Shown piece by piece: positions 26,247 to 34,066 of a stretch of DNA of 64,000 nucleotides (positions are counted from its first letter, which is position 1; every line of letters begins with the position of its first letter). The notes below the pieces were generated by a model. The model saw nothing but the letters and a program-made list of their open reading frames with translations. It had not been told where the DNA came from and did not search any database. The position numbers were made by a program, and so were the translations under genes. Source of the DNA: UBA3064 sp023258775 (GTDB lineage: Bacteria; Pseudomonadota; Gammaproteobacteria; Burkholderiales; Burkholderiaceae_E); the NCBI GenBank assembly GCA_044355655.1, contig JBIKXS010000015.1:3660-67659 (forward strand). The letters are read 5' to 3'.

Positions 26247-26861
26247 TTAGCCAGCCTTTGCAGCCGCAAAGGCACGTTCAAGAAAATCGAGTCTGTCCTG
26301 CCCCCAGAAGGGTACGCCGTCGAAAACATACCAAGGTGCACCAAAAACCTTAGCCTGCAGTGCTTCCTGAGTGTTTGCCTCATAACGTGTATGGGCTGAC
26401 TCACCGGCTGCTAGCGCGAGTAAGTCATCGGCGTTCATACCGATTTGAAGAAGCGCGCGGCGTACATCTTGCTCATCAGCAATATTGGATTCGTCTGCCC
26501 ACACCGCTTTGAGCATGGCGCCAGCCACCGCAAGCGCTGCCTTGGTACCAAGTGAATCATTCGCTGCGATCACACAGCGCGCAGCCAGCCTATCGTCAGC
26601 GGGGAAAAACTTGGGGTGGATGGTCAGCGGTATGCCGATCCACTGACGCCATCTTTCCAGTTCAAACAATCGATAAGCCTGTCGTTGAGGCGCACGCTTG
26701 GCCAAAGGTAATCCACCTGAAGCAGGAAAAATTTGACCCAAGTTCATCGGTTTTACCCGAATCTCCACCTGATGTTTCTCGGCCATCGCGACAAAACGCT
26801 CGTGACCCAGATACGTCCAGGGTGAAGTGCAGACAAAGTAGTAATCACAGAACTTTTGCAT
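26247..26861 (-). CDS. 2-hydroxychromene-2-carboxylate isomerase-like (DsbA/GST-kappa fold)
   Basis: A 204-residue protein of the HCCA isomerase family, glutathione-dependent enzymes first known in naphthalene breakdown. The catalytic Ser is in FVCTSPWTYLGH near the N-terminus, in the position of the Cys of DsbA. The C-terminal AKVFGAPWYVFDGVPFWGQDRLDFLERAF is a clear family hallmark. ATG 26861 is preferred over the upstream TTG 26882. It is convergent with the ABC permease. Many members act on unknown substrates, so aromatic breakdown is only a possibility. Confidence 0.88.
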   Translation of the reverse strand: MQKFCDYYFVCTSPWTYLGHERFVAMAEKHQVEIRVKPMNLGQIFPASGGLPLAKRAPQRQAYRLFELERWRQWIGIPLTIHPKFFPADDRLAARCVIAANDSLGTKAALAVAGAMLKAVWADESNIADEQDVRRALLQIGMNADDLLALAAGESAHTRYEANTQEALQAKVFGAPWYVFDGVPFWGQDRLDFLERAFAAAKAG

Positions 26862-26901
26862 GGTCTTTTCGCTGTCCTTCAATGCGCTTCATCAGCTTGA
26901 A

Positions 26902-29151
26902 TTACTTCGTCTTGGCAGGCTCGCTCGGCCCTCCAGCAGGGCTTGCTGCGGGCGTCGAAGTTGGCTGATTGACGCCTGCCGGCGCTGTTGGAGCGGGTGC
27001 ACTGACAGCCGAGGGGCCCGAAGCCGGCGCGCTTACTGCAGCGGGTGCTGCATGAGCAGCCTTGGCTGTCTTGGCATCCCCACCCCAAATCATGCCCATC
27101 ACGGGTACTAACAAGAGTGCCACGATGTTGATGATCTTGATCAGCGGGTTGACTGCAGGGCCTGCGGTGTCCTTGTAGGGGTCGCCCACGGTATCGCCGG
27201 TCACAGCGGCTTTGTGTGCATCGGAGCCCTTGCCACCGTGATGGCCCTCTTCGATGTATTTTTTCGCGTTATCCCAGGCCCCACCGCCTGTACACATCGA
27301 AATCGCCACGAAAAGGCCGGTCACGATGGTGCCCATGAGAACCCCGCCAAGCGCCGCTGGGCCCAAGAACACACCAACCAGAATTGGCACGACGACGGGC
27401 AGAATCGATGGCACGATCATTTCCTTGATCGCTGCTGCGGTGAGTAAGTCCACCGCTTTGGAGTACTCAGGCTTGGCCTTGCCCTCCATAATGCCCTTGA
27501 TTTCACGAAACTGCCTGCGTACTTCCTCAACCACCGATCCGGCAGCGCGACCAACAGCTTCCATAGCCATGGCACCGAACAGGTACGGAATCAGGCCGCC
27601 AATAAATAAACCAATAATGACCCGCTCGTTCGATAAATCGAAGGTGGTATCGAGGCCAGCACTTTCAAGCGCGTGGGTGTAGTCCGCAAAAAGCACGAGT
27701 GCAGCCAGACCCGCCGATCCGATCGCATAGCCCTTGGTCACTGCCTTGGTGGTGTTGCCCACCGCATCAAGAGGGTCGGTGATGTTGCGTACCGAGTCGG
27801 GCAGTTCGGCCATTTCAGCGATACCGCCAGCGTTGTCGGTAATGGGTCCATAAGCATCAAGCGCGACCACAATCCCTGCCATCGATAACATGGCGGTTGC
27901 TGCAACCGCAACACCATATAAGCCACTTAAGGCATAGGACTCGAGAATTGCGACGCAAACAAAAAGTACGGGCCACATGGTCGACTTCATCGACACCGCG
28001 ATACCAGCGATGATGTTGGTGGCATGTCCTGTGGTGGATGCCTGCGCCACGTATTGGACCGGCTTATATTCGGTGCCGGTGTAGTACTCGGTAATCCAGA
28101 CGATCGCACCGGTAAGCACCAAGCCAACCAGTACACAAAGCCAGATATTCATGACCGAGGTGTTGGAGGCGGCAAGGTCTGCACCGGTAAACACCCAAGC
28201 TGTCAGCGGATAGGCAACCACTAGCGCGAGCACGCCGGCCACGATCAAGCCCTTATATAAGGCATTCATGATCTTGCCACCGGGGGTGGCTTTCACGAAA
28301 GCAGCACCAATAATCGATGCGATGATCGACATGCCGCCTAAAACCAGCGGGTAGAGCACGGCCTGTGCCTCGGCACCTTTAAGCATCAGCGCACCAAGCA
28401 ACATGGTGGCAATCAAGGTGACTGCGTAGGTCTCAAAGAGGTCGGCGGCCATGCCTGCGCAGTCGCCCACGTTATCGCCCACGTTGTCGGCAATCACAGC
28501 GGGGTTACGGGGGTCATCTTCAGGGATGCCTGCCTCGACTTTACCGACCAAATCTGCGCCCACGTCAGCGCCCTTGGTGAAAATACCGCCACCTAAACGG
28601 GCAAAGATTGAAATAAGCGAGCTACCAAAGGCCAGGCCAATCAGCGGTTTGATCACATCGTGAAGCGATGCGCCTTGCGCACCCATTTTTACAAGGACGA
28701 AGTAATAGCCAGCCACCCCAAGCAGGCCAAGCCCAACCACCAGCATGCCGGTGATTGCCCCGCCCTTGAAGGCGACTGCGAGTGCTTCGTTTAGACCCTG
28801 GGTTGCGGCTTGCGCGGTCCGCACATTGGCGCGCACCGATACATTCATGCCAATGTAGCCCGCAGCACCTGACAGAATCGCACCGATCGCAAAACCAATT
28901 GCAGTGGTCGTGCCCAACCCCGGTACCACCCAGATCACGAAAAACAACACCACGCCAACCATACCGATGGCACGATATTGCCGATTGAGATAGGCGCTCG
29001 CGCCAGTTTGAATGGCCGCAGCAATTTCCTGCATTCTTGCGTTGCCCGCAGGCAGTGAAGAAATCCATTGGCTTTGCACCACGCCGTAGAGCACTGCGGC
29101 CAAACCACAAATCAGGGACATCCACAGTCCCATTGACGTTGCTTCACTCAT
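26902..29151 (-). CDS. hppA: Membrane proton-translocating pyrophosphatase (H+-PPase)
   Basis: Hydrolyses pyrophosphate to pump protons across the membrane. 749 residues with about 16 membrane segments. The substrate motifs GADVGADLVGKVE, IPEDDPRNPAVIADNVGDNV and the late GDTVGDPYKDTAGPA are intact. The residue after GNTT is Lys (GNTTKAVTKGYAIG, about residue 468), the form linked to potassium-independent enzymes. ATG 29151 has GGAGA five bases upstream. The last 50 residues form an Ala/Pro/Ser-rich tail (SAPASGPSAVSAPAPTAPAG) beyond the usual end. It could conserve energy from biosynthetic PPi. Confidence 0.95.
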   Translation of the reverse strand: MSEATSMGLWMSLICGLAAVLYGVVQSQWISSLPAGNARMQEIAAAIQTGASAYLNRQYRAIGMVGVVLFFVIWVVPGLGTTTAIGFAIGAILSGAAGYIGMNVSVRANVRTAQAATQGLNEALAVAFKGGAITGMLVVGLGLLGVAGYYFVLVKMGAQGASLHDVIKPLIGLAFGSSLISIFARLGGGIFTKGADVGADLVGKVEAGIPEDDPRNPAVIADNVGDNVGDCAGMAADLFETYAVTLIATMLLGALMLKGAEAQAVLYPLVLGGMSIIASIIGAAFVKATPGGKIMNALYKGLIVAGVLALVVAYPLTAWVFTGADLAASNTSVMNIWLCVLVGLVLTGAIVWITEYYTGTEYKPVQYVAQASTTGHATNIIAGIAVSMKSTMWPVLFVCVAILESYALSGLYGVAVAATAMLSMAGIVVALDAYGPITDNAGGIAEMAELPDSVRNITDPLDAVGNTTKAVTKGYAIGSAGLAALVLFADYTHALESAGLDTTFDLSNERVIIGLFIGGLIPYLFGAMAMEAVGRAAGSVVEEVRRQFREIKGIMEGKAKPEYSKAVDLLTAAAIKEMIVPSILPVVVPILVGVFLGPAALGGVLMGTIVTGLFVAISMCTGGGAWDNAKKYIEEGHHGGKGSDAHKAAVTGDTVGDPYKDTAGPAVNPLIKIINIVALLLVPVMGMIWGGDAKTAKAAHAAPAAVSAPASGPSAVSAPAPTAPAGVNQPTSTPAASPAGGPSEPAKTK

Positions 29152-29337
29152 ACTTGTCTCCACTTAAATTTATTGTTCGACTTGATGAAATCCAGACGCG
29201 AACCCAGCGCGACGGTCGTTAGCACCATCGCGCCGGGCCTAAGCTTACAACGTGCTGACTAAATTAAGGCAACACGGGCACAACAGGTTGTTTTGAATTG
29301 TTAAGGTTTGGGTGGCTGATTCACCTCAGCGCAGGGT

Positions 29338-29991
29338 CTAGCCCAAGGCCTCAAGGACGCGCGCGCTAATGGCGTCGACCGCACCCTGACCCGAAATTTT
29401 CCGATATCTCGGGGCAGCACTTGCGCCCGAAGTGGCCCAGTTACCGTAGTAGTCAACCAGTTGCCTAGTTTGCGCGTGATAAACCTCAAGGCGCTTGCGC
29501 ACAGTCTCTTCGCGGTCATCATCACGCTGGATTAAATCCTCGCCCGTGACATCATCCTTGCCTTCAACCTTCGGTGGATTAAAGTGAACGTGGTAGGTCC
29601 GACCGCTTGCGGTGTGAACACGCCTGCCGCTCATACGGCTAATAATGTCCTGATCAGGTACGTCGATTTCGAGGACCACGTCAATTTGTACGCCAGCTTC
29701 CTTCATGGCTTCCGCCTGAGGAATCGTCCGCGGAAAGCCATCAAATAAATAGCCGTTTGCGCAATCATCTTGCTTGAGACGGTCCTTCACGAGGCCAATA
29801 ATGATGTCATCGGATACGAGACCACCCGAATCCATGACTTTTTTGGCTTCAAGGCCCAGGGGGCTTCCAGCCTTCACAGCGGCTCGCAACATGTCCCCGG
29901 TTGAAATTTGCGGGATGTTGAAGGACTTGGTGATAACGGCTGCCTGGGTGCCCTTTCCAGCACCTGGTGGTCCCAACAGAATTAGTCTCAT
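29338..29991 (-). CDS. adk: Adenylate kinase (Adk)
   Basis: Interconverts ATP+AMP and two ADP. 217 residues, long-lid type. The P-loop is GPPGAGKGTQA, AMP site DGFPRTIPQAE, and lid entry GRRVHTASGRTYHVHFNPPK; the lid has no Cys4 zinc site. C-terminal RLEVYHAQTRQLVDYYG is typical. GGAG precedes ATG 29991. It closes the exbB-exbD-lpxK-trm112-kdsB-adk run, separated from kdsB by 185 bp that contain a two-unit 29-bp repeat. The 186-bp gap from adk to the H+-PPase start shows nothing recognisable. Confidence 0.97.
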   Translation of the reverse strand: MRLILLGPPGAGKGTQAAVITKSFNIPQISTGDMLRAAVKAGSPLGLEAKKVMDSGGLVSDDIIIGLVKDRLKQDDCANGYLFDGFPRTIPQAEAMKEAGVQIDVVLEIDVPDQDIISRMSGRRVHTASGRTYHVHFNPPKVEGKDDVTGEDLIQRDDDREETVRKRLEVYHAQTRQLVDYYGNWATSGASAAPRYRKISGQGAVDAISARVLEALG

Positions 29992-30043
29992 AGCTTTGGT
30001 CTCCGAAAATAATGCCTAAGGTAAGCGGATGTCGAACAATGCT

Positions 30044-30101
30044 CCCCTTTGGCGGGATTGTCGATCAATCCGCCCCTTCGACGGGATTGTCGATCAATGG
30101 G
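30044..30101 (+). repeat. 29-bp tandem duplication between adk and kdsB
   Basis: Two adjacent 29-bp units share CGGGATTGTCGATCAAT and a leading CCCCTT, with a few mismatches elsewhere. The sequence is unrelated to the 29-bp array after ispA, although the period is equal. It lies in the intercistronic region upstream of the adk start. Confidence 0.88.
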
Positions 30102-30176
30102 TGAGCCCAACCGAGGGTAATCGCAAATCGCTCGCCCGGTCAATCGCCAGCGCGACAGCCCCAAACGCCCAATGCT

Positions 30177-30980
30177 TTAGCGACCACGCGGCTCACGATG
30201 AAGCATGAAGCTTTCGCCAAGCTCGTCGGAAGTGCTGGCTTTGCGAAACAGCGCCCGCACTTGCGCTAAGTCCTCGGCCGTATCCACGCCAGGTGCGCCG
30301 GCCTCAGCCATGCGATAAACCGAAATTCGGAATCCATGCCATAAGGCGCGCAGCTGTTCAAGGGCTTCAAGTTGCTCGAGCGCAGGGGAGGTCAAACCGG
30401 GAAAACCCAGCAAGAAAGCAAGGCGATAGGCGTAGATCCCTACGTGGCGCCAGATTGGTTCGGCAAGGCTTGCACGCCGTTCATCGCGGTCAAATGGAAT
30501 CGTGGCTCGAGAAAAATAAATTGCCTCGTCCCTATGGTTGAGCACGACTTTCACCACATGTGGGTTTGTGTTGCTGTGCGCATCGACAATTGGGTGAGCA
30601 GCCGTTGCCATCGCGGCCTCGGGTGCCGACTGAAGTTTTTCAACAATGGCGTTGATGAGTCCGGGTTCGATCAAGGGTTCATCGCCTTGAACATTAACGA
30701 CCACGTCCTCATCGGGAATACCCAGACGTTGCGCCGCTTCAGCGAGTCGATCGGTTCCTGATGCATGACTAGCGCTTGTCATGATTGCCTCATAGCCAAA
30801 GCCTTCGACAGTCTCGATCACCTCTTTGGCATCAGTTGCTACAACAACTCGATGGACCTTTGCCTTGACACACTGATCGACCACCCGAACAACCATCGGG
30901 CGGCCTTCAATATCGGCCAGCGGCTTATTCGGTAATCGGGTCGAACCGAGCCGAGCCGGCACCAATACCCAGGTTCTCAA
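30177..30980 (-). CDS. kdsB: 3-deoxy-manno-octulosonate cytidylyltransferase (KdsB)
   Basis: Activates Kdo as CMP-Kdo for lipid A/LPS. The 267 residues begin MRTWVLVPARLGSTRLPNKPL, the nucleotide-binding motif, and include VVVATDAKEV, VVNVQGDEPLI and HVGIYAYR. Translation appears to start at a TTG (30978-30980) that overlaps the stop of the upstream Trm112-like gene as TTGA, implying coupled translation. Normal length with a slightly long C-terminus. Same transcript as lpxK. Confidence 0.95.
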   Translation of the reverse strand: MRTWVLVPARLGSTRLPNKPLADIEGRPMVVRVVDQCVKAKVHRVVVATDAKEVIETVEGFGYEAIMTSASHASGTDRLAEAAQRLGIPDEDVVVNVQGDEPLIEPGLINAIVEKLQSAPEAAMATAAHPIVDAHSNTNPHVVKVVLNHRDEAIYFSRATIPFDRDERRASLAEPIWRHVGIYAYRLAFLLGFPGLTSPALEQLEALEQLRALWHGFRISVYRMAEAGAPGVDTAEDLAQVRALFRKASTSDELGESFMLHREPRGR

Positions 30981-31294
30981 TCGCTTGCTTTCCCATCATG
31001 GTCTGACGAGGTCTTGTCCTGGCTTCTGGCCTCGGATGAATTTGTCTGGGTATTAGCGTCGGACGAACCCATGTGCGCATTGGGGTCGGCAAGATTGTCC
31101 TGCACGGGGAGATCGTGGGCGCTGGCAGCCTGCTCGGTTGATCGCGCTTCTGCAACCAGCATGACCGGGATCCCGTCTCTGATAGGGAAGGCCAAGTGGT
31201 CGTGATCGCAGACCAGTTCAAGCGCCTGCCGATCGTGACGCAAGCCATTTTTGCAAATAGGGCAGGCAAGAATTTCAAGCAGTCGGTTGTCCAC
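30977..31294 (-). CDS. Trm112-like small zinc-ribbon protein (YcaR type) with long tail
   Basis: Residues 1-55 match the Trm112/YcaR family: MDNRLLEILACPICKNGLRH, LVCDHDHLAFPIRDGIPVM. One CPxC pair is present and a later Cys is in LVCDHD. Family members are normally about 60 residues; here about 50 further residues form a hydrophilic, Ser/Asp/Asn-rich tail (SSDANTQTNSSEARSQDK). The start is GTG 31294. It overlaps lpxK by 20 bp and kdsB by 4 bp, so the three genes are tightly coupled. Confidence 0.88.
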   Translation of the reverse strand: MDNRLLEILACPICKNGLRHDRQALELVCDHDHLAFPIRDGIPVMLVAEARSTEQAASAHDLPVQDNLADPNAHMGSSDANTQTNSSEARSQDKTSSDHDGKASD

Positions 31295-32498
31295 GCGCGA
31301 TACGCTCCAGTTCGATACAAAGGGGTTCGGGGGCTATGAGGGTCTGGACCAAAACAAAAACCGGCAAACCCAAGTCCCCATATTTTACGGCGTCCTTGGA
31401 TGTCATGACGATGGCATCTTTACCGCTACCCGAGGCCGCTTCAACATCGCGCCGAGGAGCGTTCAAATTCGCCTCAAGCTCGGCTGCTCGGTGATCACCG
31501 GGGAAAATCCATTCAACCTCAAAGCCCAATTGAGCAAAAGAGGCTGCAAGCACTTGGGGTTGGGCAATACCGGCAATGCCTAAGAGCTTTTTGCCGGCAA
31601 GCTCTTGTGCAAATTGCGCTAAGGTCATACTTTCACTGCTGCCGATTAGCCAGTCACTTCGAGCCATGACACGCAGCATCGGCGCAGGGAGTGCTTGGTA
31701 ACACCTGCCAAGCGCTGTGATCCTTATTGGATTGGTGTTGTCATTTTGGGCAGGTGCATTGCTCGACACAGTCTGCCCAGCATGCTCGCGGACTAGCACC
31801 CAGTCGGCGACTTGTCTGCCATCAAGCGGCTCACGCAATGGCCCAGCCGGCAGGCATTTCCCGTTTCCAAAGCCACGCTGATCGATTAGCAAGATTTCAA
31901 AGGTCCGTTCAAGCCGATGGTGTTGGAGACCGTCATCTGAAAGAATAATGTCGAAGTGGCTTTGGGTACTCAAGCACAACGCCAAAGCGGCGCTTCGATC
32001 GCTATCCACAAAAACTGGACATGCGCTTTGCATTGATAAGAGCGTTGCCTCATCGGACCAACCTGAATGCCAGGCCTCAACGCCTTGCCAATCGCTACTT
32101 GCCTGCAAATGCCCCTTGCGCCTTCCTCCATAGTCACTGCAAAGAATCGCGACCTTCAGTCCGCGTTCGCTTAAGTCCTTGGCCAACGCGATCACCAAAG
32201 GGGTCTTACCTGATCCGCCAGCAACAAGATTACCGATGACCACAACGGGCGGTCGCTGCTCCCTATTGATGATGCGGCGACCACGCCGTCTTGCGGCAAG
32301 CTCAGCGACCAAGCGCGCAGCAATCAAGCCGAACCATGATTGCGTGAGAAGCCAGACCAATCCCTTGATCGCTAGGCTTAAAGGGTCAACCTCCGAGTCT
32401 TGCCTGATCCTGGATGTTGAGGCTATGTGGCTCGGATACCAAGCAGCCAGCAGGGCTTGCTCGAATCGCGCTTTAACGCTTTTCGGTAACGAGTCCAA
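31275..32498 (-). CDS. lpxK: Tetraacyldisaccharide 4'-kinase (LpxK)
   Basis: Phosphorylates the lipid A precursor at the 4' position, at the inner membrane. It shows the N-terminal membrane-associated segment FEQALLAAWYP, P-loop VVIGNLVAGGSGKTPLV, Asp-rich ILSDDGLQHHRL and the late ITSKDAVKYG-like VMTSKDAVKYGD. The start is uncertain: the frame continues upstream into exbD (TTG 32561, ATG 32552), but that DNA codes the conserved exbD C-terminus in another frame; TTG 32498 or 32507 fits better. At about 407 residues it is longer than the usual 330-345. Confidence 0.9.
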   Translation of the reverse strand: MDSLPKSVKARFEQALLAAWYPSHIASTSRIRQDSEVDPLSLAIKGLVWLLTQSWFGLIAARLVAELAARRRGRRIINREQRPPVVVIGNLVAGGSGKTPLVIALAKDLSERGLKVAILCSDYGGRRKGHLQASSDWQGVEAWHSGWSDEATLLSMQSACPVFVDSDRSAALALCLSTQSHFDIILSDDGLQHHRLERTFEILLIDQRGFGNGKCLPAGPLREPLDGRQVADWVLVREHAGQTVSSNAPAQNDNTNPIRITALGRCYQALPAPMLRVMARSDWLIGSSESMTLAQFAQELAGKKLLGIAGIAQPQVLAASFAQLGFEVEWIFPGDHRAAELEANLNAPRRDVEAASGSGKDAIVMTSKDAVKYGDLGLPVFVLVQTLIAPEPLCIELERIARGQPTA

Positions 32499-32985
32499 CG
32501 CGCTCAATGCCGGCTTGACGGGCGGCGTCCATAACCCTGACAACTGCACCATGGGGTGCAAGGCGATCAGCGTAAATCAGCATGCTCGGTGAAGCGCTAC
32601 TGGGGTTTGCCTGACCTTTCGAACTTGCAATATCTTGCGACGGCTCCCCGCTTCTTGTCGAAGCTAGCTTGGCTTTAGCGTCAACAATTGCCTTAACAAC
32701 TGCGCCGGCGTCGAGCCCATTCAATAGCTGCGTTTCACCAACACGGATGTAGCCATCGCGCAAAACCGCTACCTTCAAACTGCTAGAGGCAATTTCTGTT
32801 CCCGCCCTGCTTGTCGAGAGGTTAAGACCAAGCTGAGACCAGGTGGTGAGTGTGCTGCTCACCAATACAAAAATCAACACGACCAACAAAAGGTCGATGA
32901 GTGCAATCAAATTGATTTCGGGCTCAAGTTTGGGACGCCTCGCGAAAAAAACGCTGCGGTCTCGAAATCCTGAAAACGCCATCAT
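32473..32985 (-). CDS. exbD: Biopolymer transport protein ExbD/TolR family
   Basis: Proton-channel partner of ExbB, energising TonB-type transport or related functions. One N-terminal membrane helix carries the essential Asp (LIALIDLLLVVLIFVLVSST). The periplasmic domain ends in YADRLAPHGAVVRVMDAARQ and RVGLVTEK. Between them lies a Ser/Gly/Gln-rich insert (about residues 106-132) that makes it about 30 residues longer than usual. ATG 32985 is chosen. It is 16 bp after exbB and overlaps the likely lpxK start. Confidence 0.92.
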   Translation of the reverse strand: MMAFSGFRDRSVFFARRPKLEPEINLIALIDLLLVVLIFVLVSSTLTTWSQLGLNLSTSRAGTEIASSSLKVAVLRDGYIRVGETQLLNGLDAGAVVKAIVDAKAKLASTRSGEPSQDIASSKGQANPSSASPSMLIYADRLAPHGAVVRVMDAARQAGIERVGLVTEKR

Positions 32986-33001
32986 GCACCTGCCCAAATC
33001 A

Positions 33002-33694
33002 TCAAGAACCCGCCAACACCTGGCGAAGTCCCTGCGTATTAGGTTTCAATCCCTCATCAGGATTTGCTGCCTTGGCAGGCATGCGCAGTTGCTGCAGCCA
33101 ATGCTGGGCCATCATCTCCAGGTCTGCGACAAGCGCATCGCAGCGCTCACGCAATAGGCGGTGTGCAAGTGTTGCGGGAATTGCAAGTCCAAGACCGAGA
33201 CCAGTTGCATTCAAGGCCATGGCAATTGCCGCAGCCAGCGCCTGCGGGTCAGCCTGTGCACCGGATTGCACCCCAAAAGCGTCGATCATGGCGGCCACCG
33301 TGCCCAGAAGACCGACTAAAGGCGCAAGGCTTGCCAGCGTTGCCAGCAGGCTAAGCCCGCGTTCGAGTTCCCGAACGGTATGCTGCCCGCGGATTTGCAC
33401 GGCGAGCTCCTGGTCCGCGGGATCCGCCCGGAAAACCTCAAGGCCGCTAACCAGAATTTTCCCGGCAGCCGATGATTTTTCGAGCGCTTGTCTGGCTTGT
33501 TGCAAATCGGCGCTGCCTGATGCCTGCTGTCGTAGCAGTGCAAGCAAATCGCTCGCTGTTTCCAGAGCCTGAGGCGGTATTACCCTCCTGCGACGGAAAA
33601 ACCAAAGACGGTCAAGCACAATCGCAAGCGCCAGAACCGACATGGCAAGCAAAATCCAGGCAGGCCATCCGGCCTGTCGGAACAAGTCAATCAT
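33002..33694 (-). CDS. exbB: MotA/TolQ/ExbB proton channel family protein
   Basis: Three-helix inner-membrane protein, 230 residues from ATG 33694 (MIDLFRQAGWPAWILLAMSV). The family core LATLASLAPLVGLLGTVAAMIDAF and the C-terminal helix AMALNATGLGLGLAIPATLAHRLL are clear. The frame is open upstream to GTG 33781 with 29 more residues that do not look family-like. It heads the exbB-exbD-lpxK-trm112-kdsB run; in betaproteobacteria this pair beside lpxK is standard, and no tonB is present here. Confidence 0.92.
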   Translation of the reverse strand: MIDLFRQAGWPAWILLAMSVLALAIVLDRLWFFRRRRVIPPQALETASDLLALLRQQASGSADLQQARQALEKSSAAGKILVSGLEVFRADPADQELAVQIRGQHTVRELERGLSLLATLASLAPLVGLLGTVAAMIDAFGVQSGAQADPQALAAAIAMALNATGLGLGLAIPATLAHRLLRERCDALVADLEMMAQHWLQQLRMPAKAANPDEGLKPNTQGLRQVLAGS

Positions 33695-34066
33695 GGTCTG
33701 CGAACGCTCGAAACAGCGACGTTTAAACCAGTCAATCGGTTCATCGGGACTCCAATCTCCGCTTGAGGTCTCATCGTTCACGCATTTTCCGCTCGAATCC
33801 GGGGGCGAGCAAATTCAGGGGCTGTGCATGCTTACAGCATCTGCGAAAATCATGCACAATTTCTGTGGATAACTCTGTGCAAAGCCTGACTTGATCGGGT
33901 CCAAGGGCTTGAAATCTCAGGGCTTGCATGGTTTGCTGAAAAATTAGTCAAAAAAAATCCCATAAAAATCAATGATTTACTATATTTATCGGGGCTTTTC
34001 TAGGGCATATTTGCCCTTTACCCCGGGAATGCCGAAGTTGTGGAAAGAATTCTCAAGGAAAGCCCG
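33695..34066. promoter_or_regulatory. Divergent intergenic region between exbB and xseA
   Basis: This gene-free stretch separates divergent exbB and xseA, so it should hold promoters for both. Visible in it are a perfect DnaA-box match (TGTGGATAA at 33865-33873, TTATCCACA on the other strand) and an AT-rich tract at about 33936-34000 with TATATTTATC. The last part has AAGGAA before the xseA start. I could not assign a confident -35/-10 pair, and no further DnaA boxes were found. Confidence 0.4.

Noticed and set aside
32499..32561. Upstream 21 codons of lpxK
   Set aside because: This DNA codes the conserved C-terminus of ExbD in its own frame, so the lpxK start is more likely TTG 32498 or 32507.
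33865..33873. Replication origin
   Set aside because: Only one DnaA box, and no dnaA, dnaN or gyrB nearby.
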